From the NCBI GenBank assembly GCA_029975965.1, contig JARKOV010000093.1, positions 7,367-71,366 of the forward strand: DNA of 64,000 nucleotides, given 5' to 3'. The stretch's first letter is position 1. Every line of letters begins with the position of its first letter. Below are positions 51,866-60,433 of this stretch, one piece after another. The notes below the pieces were generated by a model, which made no database searches, was not told the DNA's origin, and saw only the letters and a list, made by a program, of their open reading frames with translations. The DNA is from Anaerolinea sp. (GTDB taxonomy: Bacteria > Chloroflexota > Anaerolineae > Anaerolineales > Anaerolineaceae). The position numbers and the translations under genes were made by a program.

Positions 51866-53485
51866 ATGGTCCAACACTACGGCTTCGATTTTGGCGACCC
51901 GCTGCTGGTCGCCGGCGATTGGCGGTTGAGCTACCAGGTCATCACCTTTGAAAACACCTACGGGCTGGACCCCGAAAGGGTGAAGCTCTCGCAGAACGGA
52001 AAAACCCACGTAATGCATGCCGACCGCCTGATGTGGGCCGGCAACCAGGAAAAAGCCGAGGGTTGGGCCAGGCTTCAGGCGCTCGAGACCGAAGATGGGC
52101 TTGAGCTTGTCGCTTCAGCCGGTCACACCCACACCATCCGCACGTCCAAGATTCTGATCACCGGCCTTCCCGACGGGGTGATCATTGGCAACCGCTGGAA
52201 CGAGCAATCCATAGGCGAGGGTCACGTTTACACCTGGCCGCTGCATTTCAACATGGAACCGATCCACACGCCGCTGCTGTTTTTGAAAACCGAGGCCGGC
52301 GATTACTACTATTTCAACTCGCTTGATGACCAGGTGCGCCGCAAGAGTTTCGCCGTCTACCACGATCCATGGGGCAAAGGCGTGTGTGTTGAGCTGCTGC
52401 ACAACGACCTGGGTCCGCAGATGACCAACCGCACCCAGACCCCCGCCTGGCGCATCGGTAAAACGCGGGATCCCGATGCGGTCGTCCGCGCGCACATGCG
52501 CCGCCTCGAGCAGGACTTCGGGCTGGTGCCGTGGGAAGAAAATCCTTTTGTCCCGCCCTGGCTGCGCGAGATTGGGCTGGTGGCTTACATCCACGGGCAG
52601 CATTGGTCGGGCTACATCTTCAACGATTACGAGGAGATCTTGCGCGTCCTGCGCAACCTCGCCGGGCGTTTCGAAGGAAAACGGATCCTGGCTCACCTGG
52701 CCGGCTGGGAGGGGCGCTATTACTGGGTCTACGGGCAGGCCAAACCCGACGAGCGCATGGGCGGTGAGAAGGGCTTCCGGCGCCTGTGTGAAGAAGCCCA
52801 CAAGTTGGGCGTGCGCCTCCAGTTGATGATCGGCGGCAACTGCGCGCACACCGCCTCGCCAGATTTTCACCGCTGGGGCCGTCCTTCCATGCTGCACACC
52901 GAAGGCGGGCTGGAGATCTGGGGCAACATGCCCGATTGGGACCTCTCGCGCACGCAAGACACCTTCTGGCAGGCCTGGCTCAACCCGGGCGCCCCCGGCT
53001 GGCAGCAGTACCTGCTCGAGACCGCCTCGCGCCTGATCGAAGATTACGCCATCGACGCCGTTTTCCTCGACACCTACGGCATGTGGACCAACGACCCGGC
53101 CCACCCCGTCTACCCCGGACTGATCCGCCTGCGCGACGAATTGAAGCGCAGGTACCCCGAGGCGTTCTTTACCGGCGAAAACTGGTGGGATTTGATGGCC
53201 GCCATCTCGCCGATGACCCACGACGACGGTCTTTACCTGGGACGCTGGTGGGAGTTCTTCGGTCGCTACAGCCGCGGATACGCCTTCAACGGCTGGGGCG
53301 ATCCCAGCCGCAACAGCACGGGCGTCAACGAGGCCGGGTACTTGAAGTACAAACGGGTGCAAGACTCCCCTTACCTGATCCCTTCCTTGATCGTGGTGGA
53401 TGGCACCCTCGAGAATGCTCCCGGCGAGGTGGAGAACGTCATCCGGCAGGCAAAGGCCTGGACTGAGAAATATCTGAAATCATAA
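51866..53485 (+). CDS. Glycoside-hydrolase-like protein (TIM-barrel)
   Basis: A 539-aa protein without a signal peptide, so it acts in the cytoplasm on imported sugar. Residues about 1-200 look like an N-terminal beta-sandwich. Residues about 215-539 look like a (beta/alpha)8 barrel: LAHLAGWEGRYYWVYG, GVRLQLMIGGNCAH, IDAVFLDTYGMW with Asp402 as likely nucleophile, and FFTGENWWD with Glu438 as a possible acid/base. The layout recalls alpha-galactosidase/GH36-31-like or DUF6259-type barrels, but I do not recognise an exact family. AAGGA lies 7 bp before the ATG. Its place beside a transporter and a sugar-acid dehydratase supports a catabolic role. Confidence 0.72.
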   Translation: MVQHYGFDFGDPLLVAGDWRLSYQVITFENTYGLDPERVKLSQNGKTHVMHADRLMWAGNQEKAEGWARLQALETEDGLELVASAGHTHTIRTSKILITGLPDGVIIGNRWNEQSIGEGHVYTWPLHFNMEPIHTPLLFLKTEAGDYYYFNSLDDQVRRKSFAVYHDPWGKGVCVELLHNDLGPQMTNRTQTPAWRIGKTRDPDAVVRAHMRRLEQDFGLVPWEENPFVPPWLREIGLVAYIHGQHWSGYIFNDYEEILRVLRNLAGRFEGKRILAHLAGWEGRYYWVYGQAKPDERMGGEKGFRRLCEEAHKLGVRLQLMIGGNCAHTASPDFHRWGRPSMLHTEGGLEIWGNMPDWDLSRTQDTFWQAWLNPGAPGWQQYLLETASRLIEDYAIDAVFLDTYGMWTNDPAHPVYPGLIRLRDELKRRYPEAFFTGENWWDLMAAISPMTHDDGLYLGRWWEFFGRYSRGYAFNGWGDPSRNSTGVNEAGYLKYKRVQDSPYLIPSLIVVDGTLENAPGEVENVIRQAKAWTEKYLKS

Positions 53486-53563
53486 GACCTATCATGAACT
53501 CATTTTTATGTGACTACTCAGCCAGAGGTGCAAGAGACCCGAATTTGAGGTGTTACATTTGTT

Positions 53564-53590
53564 AATTTGTGCGGCGAAGCCGTCCAAATT
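53564..53590. other. Intergenic hairpin
   Basis: A 12-position inverted repeat (AATTTGTGCGGC with GCCGTCCAAATT) around a GAA loop has one mismatch and one G-U pair. It lies in the 165-bp gap between the glycosidase-like and dehydratase-like genes. No U-run follows on the plus strand; a run of A (53594-53599) would give a U-tract only for a minus-strand transcript. Confidence 0.4.
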
Positions 53591-53650
53591 CACCAAAAAA
53601 GACGATTCTTTCGATCGTTACGGATGGAGAGATGAAGCAACGGAGGTAAT

Positions 53651-54826
53651 ATGAAAATCAGCCGTATCACCCCGCTGGTCCTGGGCACCGCCTGGCGCAA
53701 CCTGACCTTTCTCAAGGTGGAAACGGATGAGGGATTGAGCGGCGTCGGTGAAACCCGCTCGCTCAACCACACCGAGGCCGTCTTGGGCTACCTGCAGGAA
53801 GCCGGGCGCAACCACGTGATCGGCAGCGATCCCTTCGAGATCGAAGCGTTGGTCAATCGCATGTACCGCGGCGATTTTGGCCGCGCCGGCGAGATCGTCA
53901 TGACCGGCATCGCCCTGGTCGAAATGGCCTGCTGGGACATCGTCGGCAAGGCGCTCAACCAGCCGGTTTACCGCCTGCTGGGAGGCGCCGTGCGCGAGCG
54001 GATCAAAGCCTATGCCAACGGCTGGTACACCGTCGAGCGTACCCCCGAGGAATTTCACAAAGCGGCCCAAAAAGCCGTCGCGAAAGGTTACCACGCCCTC
54101 AAGCTGGACCCGTTTGGCTCCGGATTCTACGAGCTGGAGCGAGCCGAGAAGCTGCGCTCTGTCGCGCTGGTCGAAGCCGTGCGCGACGCCGTCGGGCCGG
54201 ATGTGGAGATCCTGGTCGAGATGCACGGGCGCTTCAACCCCGTCACCGCCGTCGAGATGGCAAACGAGCTGGCGCGCTTCAAGCCGGGCTGGTTCGAAGA
54301 GCCTGTCCCCCCCGAGAACCTGCCGGCGTTGAAAAAGGTTAGCCAGGCGATCGCCCCCCTGGGCATCCCAACCGCCACCGGCGAGCGCATTCACACCCCT
54401 TACGAATTCCGCGAGCTGCTCGAGCTTCAGGCCGCCGACGTGCTCCAGGTGGATCATACCCATTATGGCGGATTGCTCAACACGAAAAAGCTGGCCGCCT
54501 GGGCCGACGCGTACTACGTCCTGGTCGCCCCGCACAACGTGGGCGGTCCGGTCTCCACGGCAGCTGCCCTGCATCTCGCCGCCTGCACGACGAATTTCAA
54601 GATCCAGGAGCACTTCAACGATTTCTGCGAGCCCTACGTCAAGGAATCTGCCCCGGGCAACCCAGAAGTGGTGGACGGCTATTTTGCGCTCCCGCAGGGT
54701 CCCGGGCTGGGTGTGACCCTCAACGAGGACGTGCTGCAGGCGCACCCCGCCCGGCAGGTGTACTTCAACCTTTACGCCGACGACTGGCACAAGCGCCAGG
54801 CGAGCGGTGGAAAGACGGGCGAATAA
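53651..54826 (+). CDS. Enolase-superfamily sugar-acid dehydratase (galactonate-dehydratase-like)
   Basis: A 391-aa protein of the mandelate racemase/muconate lactonizing group; GGAGGTAAT precedes the ATG. Likely Mg ligands are Glu190 (VEMHGRFNP), Glu216 or Glu217 (WFEEPVPPEN) and Glu245 (TGERIHT). Possible acid/base residues are His192 and His295 (VAPHNVGGPVS). These spacings fit D-galactonate dehydratase as I remember it, where the first ligand is Asp; here it is Glu. The usual KxK lysine pair in the second strand reads KLDPFG, so a lysine-based mechanism is unlikely. It likely dehydrates a sugar acid derived from the imported carbohydrate. Confidence 0.85.
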   Translation: MKISRITPLVLGTAWRNLTFLKVETDEGLSGVGETRSLNHTEAVLGYLQEAGRNHVIGSDPFEIEALVNRMYRGDFGRAGEIVMTGIALVEMACWDIVGKALNQPVYRLLGGAVRERIKAYANGWYTVERTPEEFHKAAQKAVAKGYHALKLDPFGSGFYELERAEKLRSVALVEAVRDAVGPDVEILVEMHGRFNPVTAVEMANELARFKPGWFEEPVPPENLPALKKVSQAIAPLGIPTATGERIHTPYEFRELLELQAADVLQVDHTHYGGLLNTKKLAAWADAYYVLVAPHNVGGPVSTAAALHLAACTTNFKIQEHFNDFCEPYVKESAPGNPEVVDGYFALPQGPGLGVTLNEDVLQAHPARQVYFNLYADDWHKRQASGGKTGE

Positions 54827-54892
54827 GCCAAGGGATGGCAACCGTCTGGCGACCAGCTTTCACACGGGTACTACAGTTACAAGAAATCAAGG

Positions 54893-54898
54893 TATAAT
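54893..54898 (+). promoter_or_regulatory. -10 box for the fluoride-responsive MutS operon
   Basis: A perfect TATAAT lies 14 bp before the riboswitch aptamer, at the right distance for a start site near 54905. No good -35 hexamer was found at 16-18 bp, so activity may depend on other factors. Confidence 0.5.
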
Positions 54899-54912
54899 GA
54901 ATTCAACGACTA

Positions 54913-54959
54913 GGCGATGAAGCTCGCCAAAACTGTCTCTTGACTGATAGCTTCTATTG
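54913..54959 (+). ncRNA. Fluoride riboswitch (crcB motif), MutS-pair operon
   Basis: GGCGATGAAGCTCGCC, then AAAACTGTC, a short loop, GACTGATAGCTTCTA: this follows the fluoride aptamer consensus (GGCGAUGAgGC-CGCC, AAACUGC, GCUGAUgGCCUCUAC) almost base for base as I remember it. The pseudoknot and the conserved CUGAU are present. On binding fluoride the aptamer holds its 3' strand and prevents the overlapping terminator, so genes turn on when fluoride rises. It controls 55061-58101 and probably 58188-59879. Confidence 0.9.
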
Positions 54960-54992
54960 GCATAACACACCCGTAGAGGCTATTATTTTATT
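54947..54992 (+). terminator. Terminator of the first fluoride riboswitch
   Basis: ATAGCTTCTA (54947-54956), which is the 3' strand of the aptamer, pairs with TAGAGGCTAT (54974-54983) with one G-U pair, followed by TATTTTATT. Sharing bases with the aptamer makes it an expression platform. A second hairpin (GGCCGG/CCGGCC, 55021-55040) lies before the ribosome-binding site. Confidence 0.88.
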
Positions 54993-55060
54993 AAGTCCGC
55001 CGCCAGGAAATGCGTGAACCGGCCGGATGGTAAACCGGCCTGATCGAGAGGATAGCAAGA

Positions 55061-56596
55061 ATGTCATTTCAGAGCATACTGTTTCATAAAGCGGATGAGC
55101 GCATAGACGGCGAAACGCCAGATGCGCCCGACTATTTTATCGATCTCAACCTGGACCAGGTTGTCGATGCCATCACGGCTCACCGGCAAGACTATAACCT
55201 CAAGCCATTTTTTTACACCCCCTTGAAAGAGCACGATTCCATAAAATATCGCCAGGAAGTATCGAAAGACCTGGAAAACGGCACCTTGTTGGAGAGCATC
55301 AAATCATTTTCACAAAAAATGATCGTCATGCGCCGGTACCTCAACTTGATCGAAAAGCTCTATTACAAATATCACCAAGAAGGATGGTATTTGGAGGCCA
55401 TTCTTGTCTATTGCGACGCGGTCAGTTGCCTGATGAAAGACTTGTCGCAGGCAAACCTTCAATCGCGTGGATTTGTCGCCTTCCGGGACTATTTATCCGC
55501 CTACACAGCGTCGGACGGATTTCAAACCCTGCTATCGGAAACGCAAAAACTGAAAACCGATTTATCCACGGTTAAATATTGTGTCATCATCAATAACAGC
55601 ACGGTCAAGGTTCGAAAATACAACCATGAACCGGACTACAGCCTTGAGGTGGAGCAAACATTTGAGAAATTCAAGCAAGGCGCGGTGAAAGATTACAGGG
55701 TGAAACTGACCATCGCGTCGGGAATGAACCATATCGAGGCGCAGATATTGGATTTTGTGGCGAAATTGTATCCGGAGATCTTTTCTGATCTCGACCGGTA
55801 TTGCTTGAAAAATGATAGCTTTTTGGATGAGACGATCCGCGTCTTTGACCGGGAAATTCAGTTTTATGTTGCTTACCAGGACTATATCCAGGCAATTAAG
55901 AATGCCGGGTTGAAATTCTGTTATCCGAAAATCACACACCAGGGCAAAGAAATCTACAACTATGAAGGCTACGATGTGGCCCTGGCGCATAAGCGGATTC
56001 ACGAGAACCTGCCGATTGTGTGGAATGATTTTTTCCTCAAAGGCAAGGAACGGATCATTGTAGTCTCCGGGCCTAACCAGGGCGGGAAGACAACTTTTGC
56101 GCGCACGTTTGGGCAGCTCCATTACCTGGCTTGCCTGGGCCTGCCTGTGCCGGGAAGAAGATCTCAACTCTTTTTATTCGACCGGCTCTTCACCCACTTC
56201 GAAAAAGAAGAGGATATCAAGAATCTGAGGGGTAAGCTCCAGGACGATTTGATCAGGATCTACTCCATCCTCGACCAGGCCACGCCGAAGAGCATCGTCA
56301 TCATGAATGAGATCTTCACCTCAACCACACTTCAAGATGCAGTCTTTCTCAGTGAAAAGATCCTGGAGAGAATTATTGAACTCGATTTGCTCTGCGTGTG
56401 TGTGACCTTCATCGATGAGTTGGCTTCCTTAAGCGAAAAAACGATCAGCATGGTCAGCACGGTTGTCCCTGAGAACCCCGCAGTGCGCACGTATAAAATC
56501 ATCCGCAAGCCGGCCGACGGATTAGCCTATGCGATATCCATTGCGGAGAAATATCACCTGACCTACGACAACTTATTGGAGCGGATACCCTCATGA
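55061..56596 (+). CDS. MutS-like ATPase, first of a tandem pair
   Basis: A 511-aa protein with a C-terminal MutS-type ABC ATPase: Walker A GPNQGGKTTF (residues 337-346) and a Walker B region SIVIMNEIFTSTT where Asn416 replaces the usual Asp before Glu417. The N-terminal 330 residues are helical and resemble the MutS core/lever; the mismatch-recognition (domain I) Phe-x-Glu region is absent. The product may act as a heterodimer with the next protein, since MutS ATPases work as dimers. GAGAGGATAG precedes the ATG. It is the first gene after a fluoride riboswitch. Function in DNA repair is not proven by sequence. Confidence 0.85.
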   Translation: MSFQSILFHKADERIDGETPDAPDYFIDLNLDQVVDAITAHRQDYNLKPFFYTPLKEHDSIKYRQEVSKDLENGTLLESIKSFSQKMIVMRRYLNLIEKLYYKYHQEGWYLEAILVYCDAVSCLMKDLSQANLQSRGFVAFRDYLSAYTASDGFQTLLSETQKLKTDLSTVKYCVIINNSTVKVRKYNHEPDYSLEVEQTFEKFKQGAVKDYRVKLTIASGMNHIEAQILDFVAKLYPEIFSDLDRYCLKNDSFLDETIRVFDREIQFYVAYQDYIQAIKNAGLKFCYPKITHQGKEIYNYEGYDVALAHKRIHENLPIVWNDFFLKGKERIIVVSGPNQGGKTTFARTFGQLHYLACLGLPVPGRRSQLFLFDRLFTHFEKEEDIKNLRGKLQDDLIRIYSILDQATPKSIVIMNEIFTSTTLQDAVFLSEKILERIIELDLLCVCVTFIDELASLSEKTISMVSTVVPENPAVRTYKIIRKPADGLAYAISIAEKYHLTYDNLLERIPS

Positions 56597-58101
56597 AAGC
56601 CTTCCTGATGCACAAAGATCGGGATTTTGATATCCACCAGTCGTTCCCATCGCAAGAGCAAGACTTGGTGAACGATCTGGAGTTGACCACCCTCTTCAAC
56701 GCCATGGCCCGCGGTGATAAATTCTTGTTTGACATCGCAAAGCGCGCCCTTTTATTTGGCTCAAGCGATCTCGAAACCATCCGCTATCGCCAAGACATTC
56801 TCAAAGACTGCTTGAGAAACCCATCCGTCATCCGGGCCATCTACCAGCTCCCCATTGAATCCAGCGAAAACAAGAAAAAGCACTGGTATAGCATCATCAC
56901 ATTCTATCCGGCCGGTGTGTTAAGAAGCGCGATCAGCATGATGCAAATGTTTGTCATCCTGCTTCGAAGGTTGAAGCGAATCGCCGACGATCATATCGCC
57001 GATTTTGAATCGGAGGGTTTTCGCACCTTCTTCACGATGGTTCAAAAAGAGCTCGACGATGAATATTTCGATGTCATCGAAAACCACTTGAAAAACCTGA
57101 AATTCCGAAACGGGGTTCTGATCAGCGCCGAATTGGGGAGCGGTAACGAAGGCACCAACTATGTGCTGCGCAAACCCCACCCTAGAAACCCCAATTTAAT
57201 CAAACAGGTTTTTACCCAAAGACAACCCACCTACTCCTATACCGTTCACCCGCGCGATGACCACGGCGCTAAAGCCTTGGCAGACTTGACCGATCGAGGG
57301 ATCAACCTGGTGGCCAATGCGCTGGCCCAATCCTCGGAACACATCGACAGTTTCTTCAAGATGTTACAGATTGAACTGGCTTTTTATGTCGGATGCATCA
57401 ACCTGCACGAGCAGCTTACCCAGATCGAGGAGCCGGTGTGTTTCCCCCAGCCGGTGGCATCGGACCAGCGCGCCCATTCGTTTGAAGGGTTATACGATAT
57501 CTGCCTGGCCCTGACCAAAAAGCAAAAGGTTGTCGGCAACGACGTGAACGCAGATCACAAGAACCTGGTCATCATCACCGGCGCCAACCAAGGCGGCAAA
57601 TCGACCTTCTTGCGCAGCATCGGCGTGGCCCAACTGATGATGCAAAGCGGCATGTATGTGCCGGCGACCCGATTTTCCGCCAACCTCTGCAAGGGTGTCT
57701 TCACCCATTACAAACGCCGCGAAGATACAACCATGAAAAGCGGCAAACTGGATGAAGAATTGAGCCGGATGAGCACGATCGTGGACTCCATTTCACCGAA
57801 CGCTTTGATGCTGTTCAATGAATCGTTTGCCGCCACCAATGAGCGAGAAGGCTCCGAAATTGCCAGGCATATCACCAGCGCATTGCTAGATAGAAATGTT
57901 AAAGTCTTTTTCGTCACCCATATGTACGAATTTGCCCATATCTTCTACGCTAAACGAAGGATGGATGCCATTTTCTTGAGAGCGGAGAGGAAAGAAGGGG
58001 GAAAACGAACTTTCAAGCTCATGGAGGGCGAGCCGTTGCAGACCAGTTTCGGCGAGGATGTTTATAAAGCCGTATTTCGCAGCCAAAATGAAAAAGTGTA
58101 A
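56593..58101 (+). CDS. MutS-like ATPase, second of a tandem pair
   Basis: A 502-aa relative of the preceding protein; ATGA overlap shows translational coupling. Walker A is GANQGGKSTF (residues 330-339). Walker B is ALMLFNESFAATNEREGSEIA with Asn409-Glu410, again Asn for Asp. VFFVTHMYEFAHIFY is the usual His-switch region. The N-terminal part is helical (LRSAISMMQMFVILLRRLKRIADD) without a mismatch-binding domain. Both partners share the same unusual Walker B, which suggests one co-evolved pair. Its stop is 86 bp from a truncated P-type ATPase-like gene. Confidence 0.87.
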   Translation: MKAFLMHKDRDFDIHQSFPSQEQDLVNDLELTTLFNAMARGDKFLFDIAKRALLFGSSDLETIRYRQDILKDCLRNPSVIRAIYQLPIESSENKKKHWYSIITFYPAGVLRSAISMMQMFVILLRRLKRIADDHIADFESEGFRTFFTMVQKELDDEYFDVIENHLKNLKFRNGVLISAELGSGNEGTNYVLRKPHPRNPNLIKQVFTQRQPTYSYTVHPRDDHGAKALADLTDRGINLVANALAQSSEHIDSFFKMLQIELAFYVGCINLHEQLTQIEEPVCFPQPVASDQRAHSFEGLYDICLALTKKQKVVGNDVNADHKNLVIITGANQGGKSTFLRSIGVAQLMMQSGMYVPATRFSANLCKGVFTHYKRREDTTMKSGKLDEELSRMSTIVDSISPNALMLFNESFAATNEREGSEIARHITSALLDRNVKVFFVTHMYEFAHIFYAKRRMDAIFLRAERKEGGKRTFKLMEGEPLQTSFGEDVYKAVFRSQNEKV

Positions 58102-58187
58102 ATCCTGAACGCAGCAGCGACCTCAGAAATCTCGCCATCTCTGGAATGGCAATTTGACCTGCCCCGAAGGGCCTCAAGAATGGAGAT

Positions 58188-59879
58188 ATGAAAGGCAACC
58201 CGGTCACGATTGTCAAGGACGGAGCATTGGTCAACATCGATGTGGACCGATTGTGCCTGGGAGATACGGTCGTCTTGCAGGCGGGAGATATCGTGCCTGC
58301 AGATCTGAAACTTATCGAGGCAAGAGGCCTCGATGTAGATGAATTCGACATCATGGGAGAAATATTACCGGTCACAAAAAATGTTGGCGAGGGCGAATGT
58401 TTACTGTATTTGGGAAGCCGGGTGGTCAGGGGTGAAGGCAAAGGGATCGTTATCGCAATCGGCGATCAATCGGAATTTGGCAGCGTATTAAAACTGGAAA
58501 GGGAACATACCCGCCCCTTGGCGTTTCCTGTCTTTCAACAGAAAGCCCTGGGCCTGGTCGGATTGCTGCTGCCCGCATGGATAGTCTTGCTTGCTCGCTC
58601 GATCAATCCAGGGGGCGCCATTTTCATTTTCCTTTTTTTCTCCATCCTGCTTGTCTTGCTGCAAAACGATTCATTGTTTGAGTCTTTTCTGCTCAAAGCC
58701 GATTTAAACCAGGCTCGCAAGAAAAATATTGTCGTCCGTGACCCCAAAGTCCTTATGCGTTTGAACGAGATCGACACCCTGTGTTTTGATAAAACCGGCG
58801 TATTGACCACGCGGGATATCGCTGTCAAAAAACTTGTATTCCAAGACAAAATCCTGGATGCAAGGACGCTCCTGAGCGATAGCGACCCGTTGTCAATCGT
58901 AAAGACCGGGTGTGCATTGTGTAATGACATCCTCTTTTACGAAAAATTGGACCGGGCGAATCCAATCGATAAGGCTATGGTTAGCTTTGCAGAATACAAT
59001 GGCGTCAACATTCCGAATGCATTGTCGCAACATCAACGGATTTTCGACCAGCCTTTCGATTCCGAGAAGCGCTACATGGCGTGCGGTTTCGAAGCAAGTG
59101 ATGGGGAGGCAATTTTTTTCGCCAAGGGAGATCCGGAAGTGATTTTACGGATGTGCAACCGTTTTACTACTTCGTCAGGTATCCGAAAAAAAATGGATTC
59201 AAATTTCTGGAGCACAATTCTCGCACAAATGGCTGCCATATACCAAGACGGCGCTACAGCCATCGCTTTGGCATATCAAAACGGCGCCAAGGGCGAACCG
59301 CCAACCAAATTCACTTTTCTTTGCCTGGTCCAGTTAGAAAACCCACTGCGCCCCGATGCTCAAAAAACAATTCGATGGCTTAAAGAGAAAGGGAAAAGGA
59401 GCATCCTGTTAACCGGAGATATAGCAGCCTCTGCACAAAAGGTGGCAGAAGCCTGCGGCATCACATCCAGTTCTAAGGCCTGTCTGACTGGAAAAATGAT
59501 CGAAAAAATGGACTTACAGGAAGTTTCCCGGCAATCGGGGTATTGCTCCGTATTTGCGCGGTTAATTCCATCCCAGAAAGGCATCTTGATCCGTTTATTT
59601 CAACAACAAGGACGCCATGTGGCGATGGTTGGCGATGGCCCCAACGATGGTATCGCCCTAAAAGCCGCAGACGTCGGTATCTCCTTTGTCGAGAACAGCT
59701 CTGAGATTGCCCAAAGGCTGGCCAGGATCCTCATCCATGATATAACCGATCTGATCCTCTTGTTCAATGCCTCTGATCGATTACATCAGAAAACCCAAAT
59801 CATCAGACGGATCAGATTGATCCTTATTGCGATTCTGCTGCTCAGCTCTTATTCTTGGGCGTTCCTGTTAAGATGGTGA
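58188..59879 (+). CDS. Truncated P-type ATPase-like protein
   Basis: A 563-aa protein that starts directly in an A (actuator) domain (VKDGALVNIDVDRLCLGDTV). The usual TGE motif reads MGE (residues 56-58). Two helices follow (about 125-165) without the PEGLP-type ion-binding motif. The catalytic part is intact: CFDKTGVLT with Asp201, FFAKGDPE (Lys313), and MVGDGPNDGIAL (Asp483). Only one helix follows (IRLILIAILLLSSYSWAF), whereas ion pumps have four to six more. A stop lies in frame at 58155, so no N-terminal helices were lost by a start error. It may be an ATPase without full transport ability, or work with a partner. Confidence 0.8.
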   Translation: MKGNPVTIVKDGALVNIDVDRLCLGDTVVLQAGDIVPADLKLIEARGLDVDEFDIMGEILPVTKNVGEGECLLYLGSRVVRGEGKGIVIAIGDQSEFGSVLKLEREHTRPLAFPVFQQKALGLVGLLLPAWIVLLARSINPGGAIFIFLFFSILLVLLQNDSLFESFLLKADLNQARKKNIVVRDPKVLMRLNEIDTLCFDKTGVLTTRDIAVKKLVFQDKILDARTLLSDSDPLSIVKTGCALCNDILFYEKLDRANPIDKAMVSFAEYNGVNIPNALSQHQRIFDQPFDSEKRYMACGFEASDGEAIFFAKGDPEVILRMCNRFTTSSGIRKKMDSNFWSTILAQMAAIYQDGATAIALAYQNGAKGEPPTKFTFLCLVQLENPLRPDAQKTIRWLKEKGKRSILLTGDIAASAQKVAEACGITSSSKACLTGKMIEKMDLQEVSRQSGYCSVFARLIPSQKGILIRLFQQQGRHVAMVGDGPNDGIALKAADVGISFVENSSEIAQRLARILIHDITDLILLFNASDRLHQKTQIIRRIRLILIAILLLSSYSWAFLLRW

Positions 59880-59901
59880 ATTGGTAAAGGGATCAGATAA
59901 T

Positions 59902-60321
59902 CTAGCCGGTATGGTGATCCCATGGATCGGGTTCATGATTTTGCTCAAGCCGCTCAAGAAGCTCTTTTGCCAGGCGCGAGACGAGCTCTGAAGGGTTGTG
60001 TGTGGCCTTGAGGAGGATTTTCATTCGATCCGGATGGTTGATTTTCGCCGTAGCGAGCAAAATCGCGCGAAGAAGGTAGTAATTCTCCTCACCGCCATCG
60101 ATAATTTTCTCGAACTCGACCAATGCCCTCGGGCTGTGGATATTCCCCAGGATTTGAGCTGCCATGATCTGGCGCTCTGATACCGCATGGTGCAATGCCC
60201 CGAGGAGCTTCTCTTCGAACGGCAGTTGTTGAAACTGTTCCAGCTCATACCCACAAGCGGGACAGACGGTATCCGTCTCGCTCACGATCGCCCAGCAATG
60301 AGGGCAGTAGTAGGTCAACAT
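59902..60321 (-). CDS. Zinc-ribbon and HEAT-like repeat protein
   Basis: A 139-aa protein with an N-terminal zinc ribbon (YYCPHC and CPACGYEL) and helical repeats after it (QIMAAQILGNIHSPRALVEF, RMKILLKATHNPSELVSRLA). It likely binds a protein or nucleic acid partner. It is convergent with the P-type ATPase-like gene, with only 22 bp between stops, and so is not part of that operon. Function unknown. Confidence 0.72.
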   Translation of the reverse strand: MLTYYCPHCWAIVSETDTVCPACGYELEQFQQLPFEEKLLGALHHAVSERQIMAAQILGNIHSPRALVEFEKIIDGGEENYYLLRAILLATAKINHPDRMKILLKATHNPSELVSRLAKELLERLEQNHEPDPWDHHTG

Positions 60322-60433
60322 CCCGGTTCAACGATCCCTTATTACAGGTTGTGTTTCCATTTTTTCGTAATATGTGCGGCTAAGCCCACATTTTACAGAA
60401 GAAAAAATATTCAATCGGGTCACAGAGCGTTCG

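Noticed and set aside
52115..53362. Minus-strand open frame opposite the glycosidase-like gene
   Set aside because: The plus-strand gene has a promoter, a ribosome-binding site and a folded-protein pattern; the antisense frame has none.
53618..54841. Minus-strand open frame opposite the galactonate-dehydratase-like gene
   Set aside because: Antisense to a confidently assigned enolase-superfamily gene.
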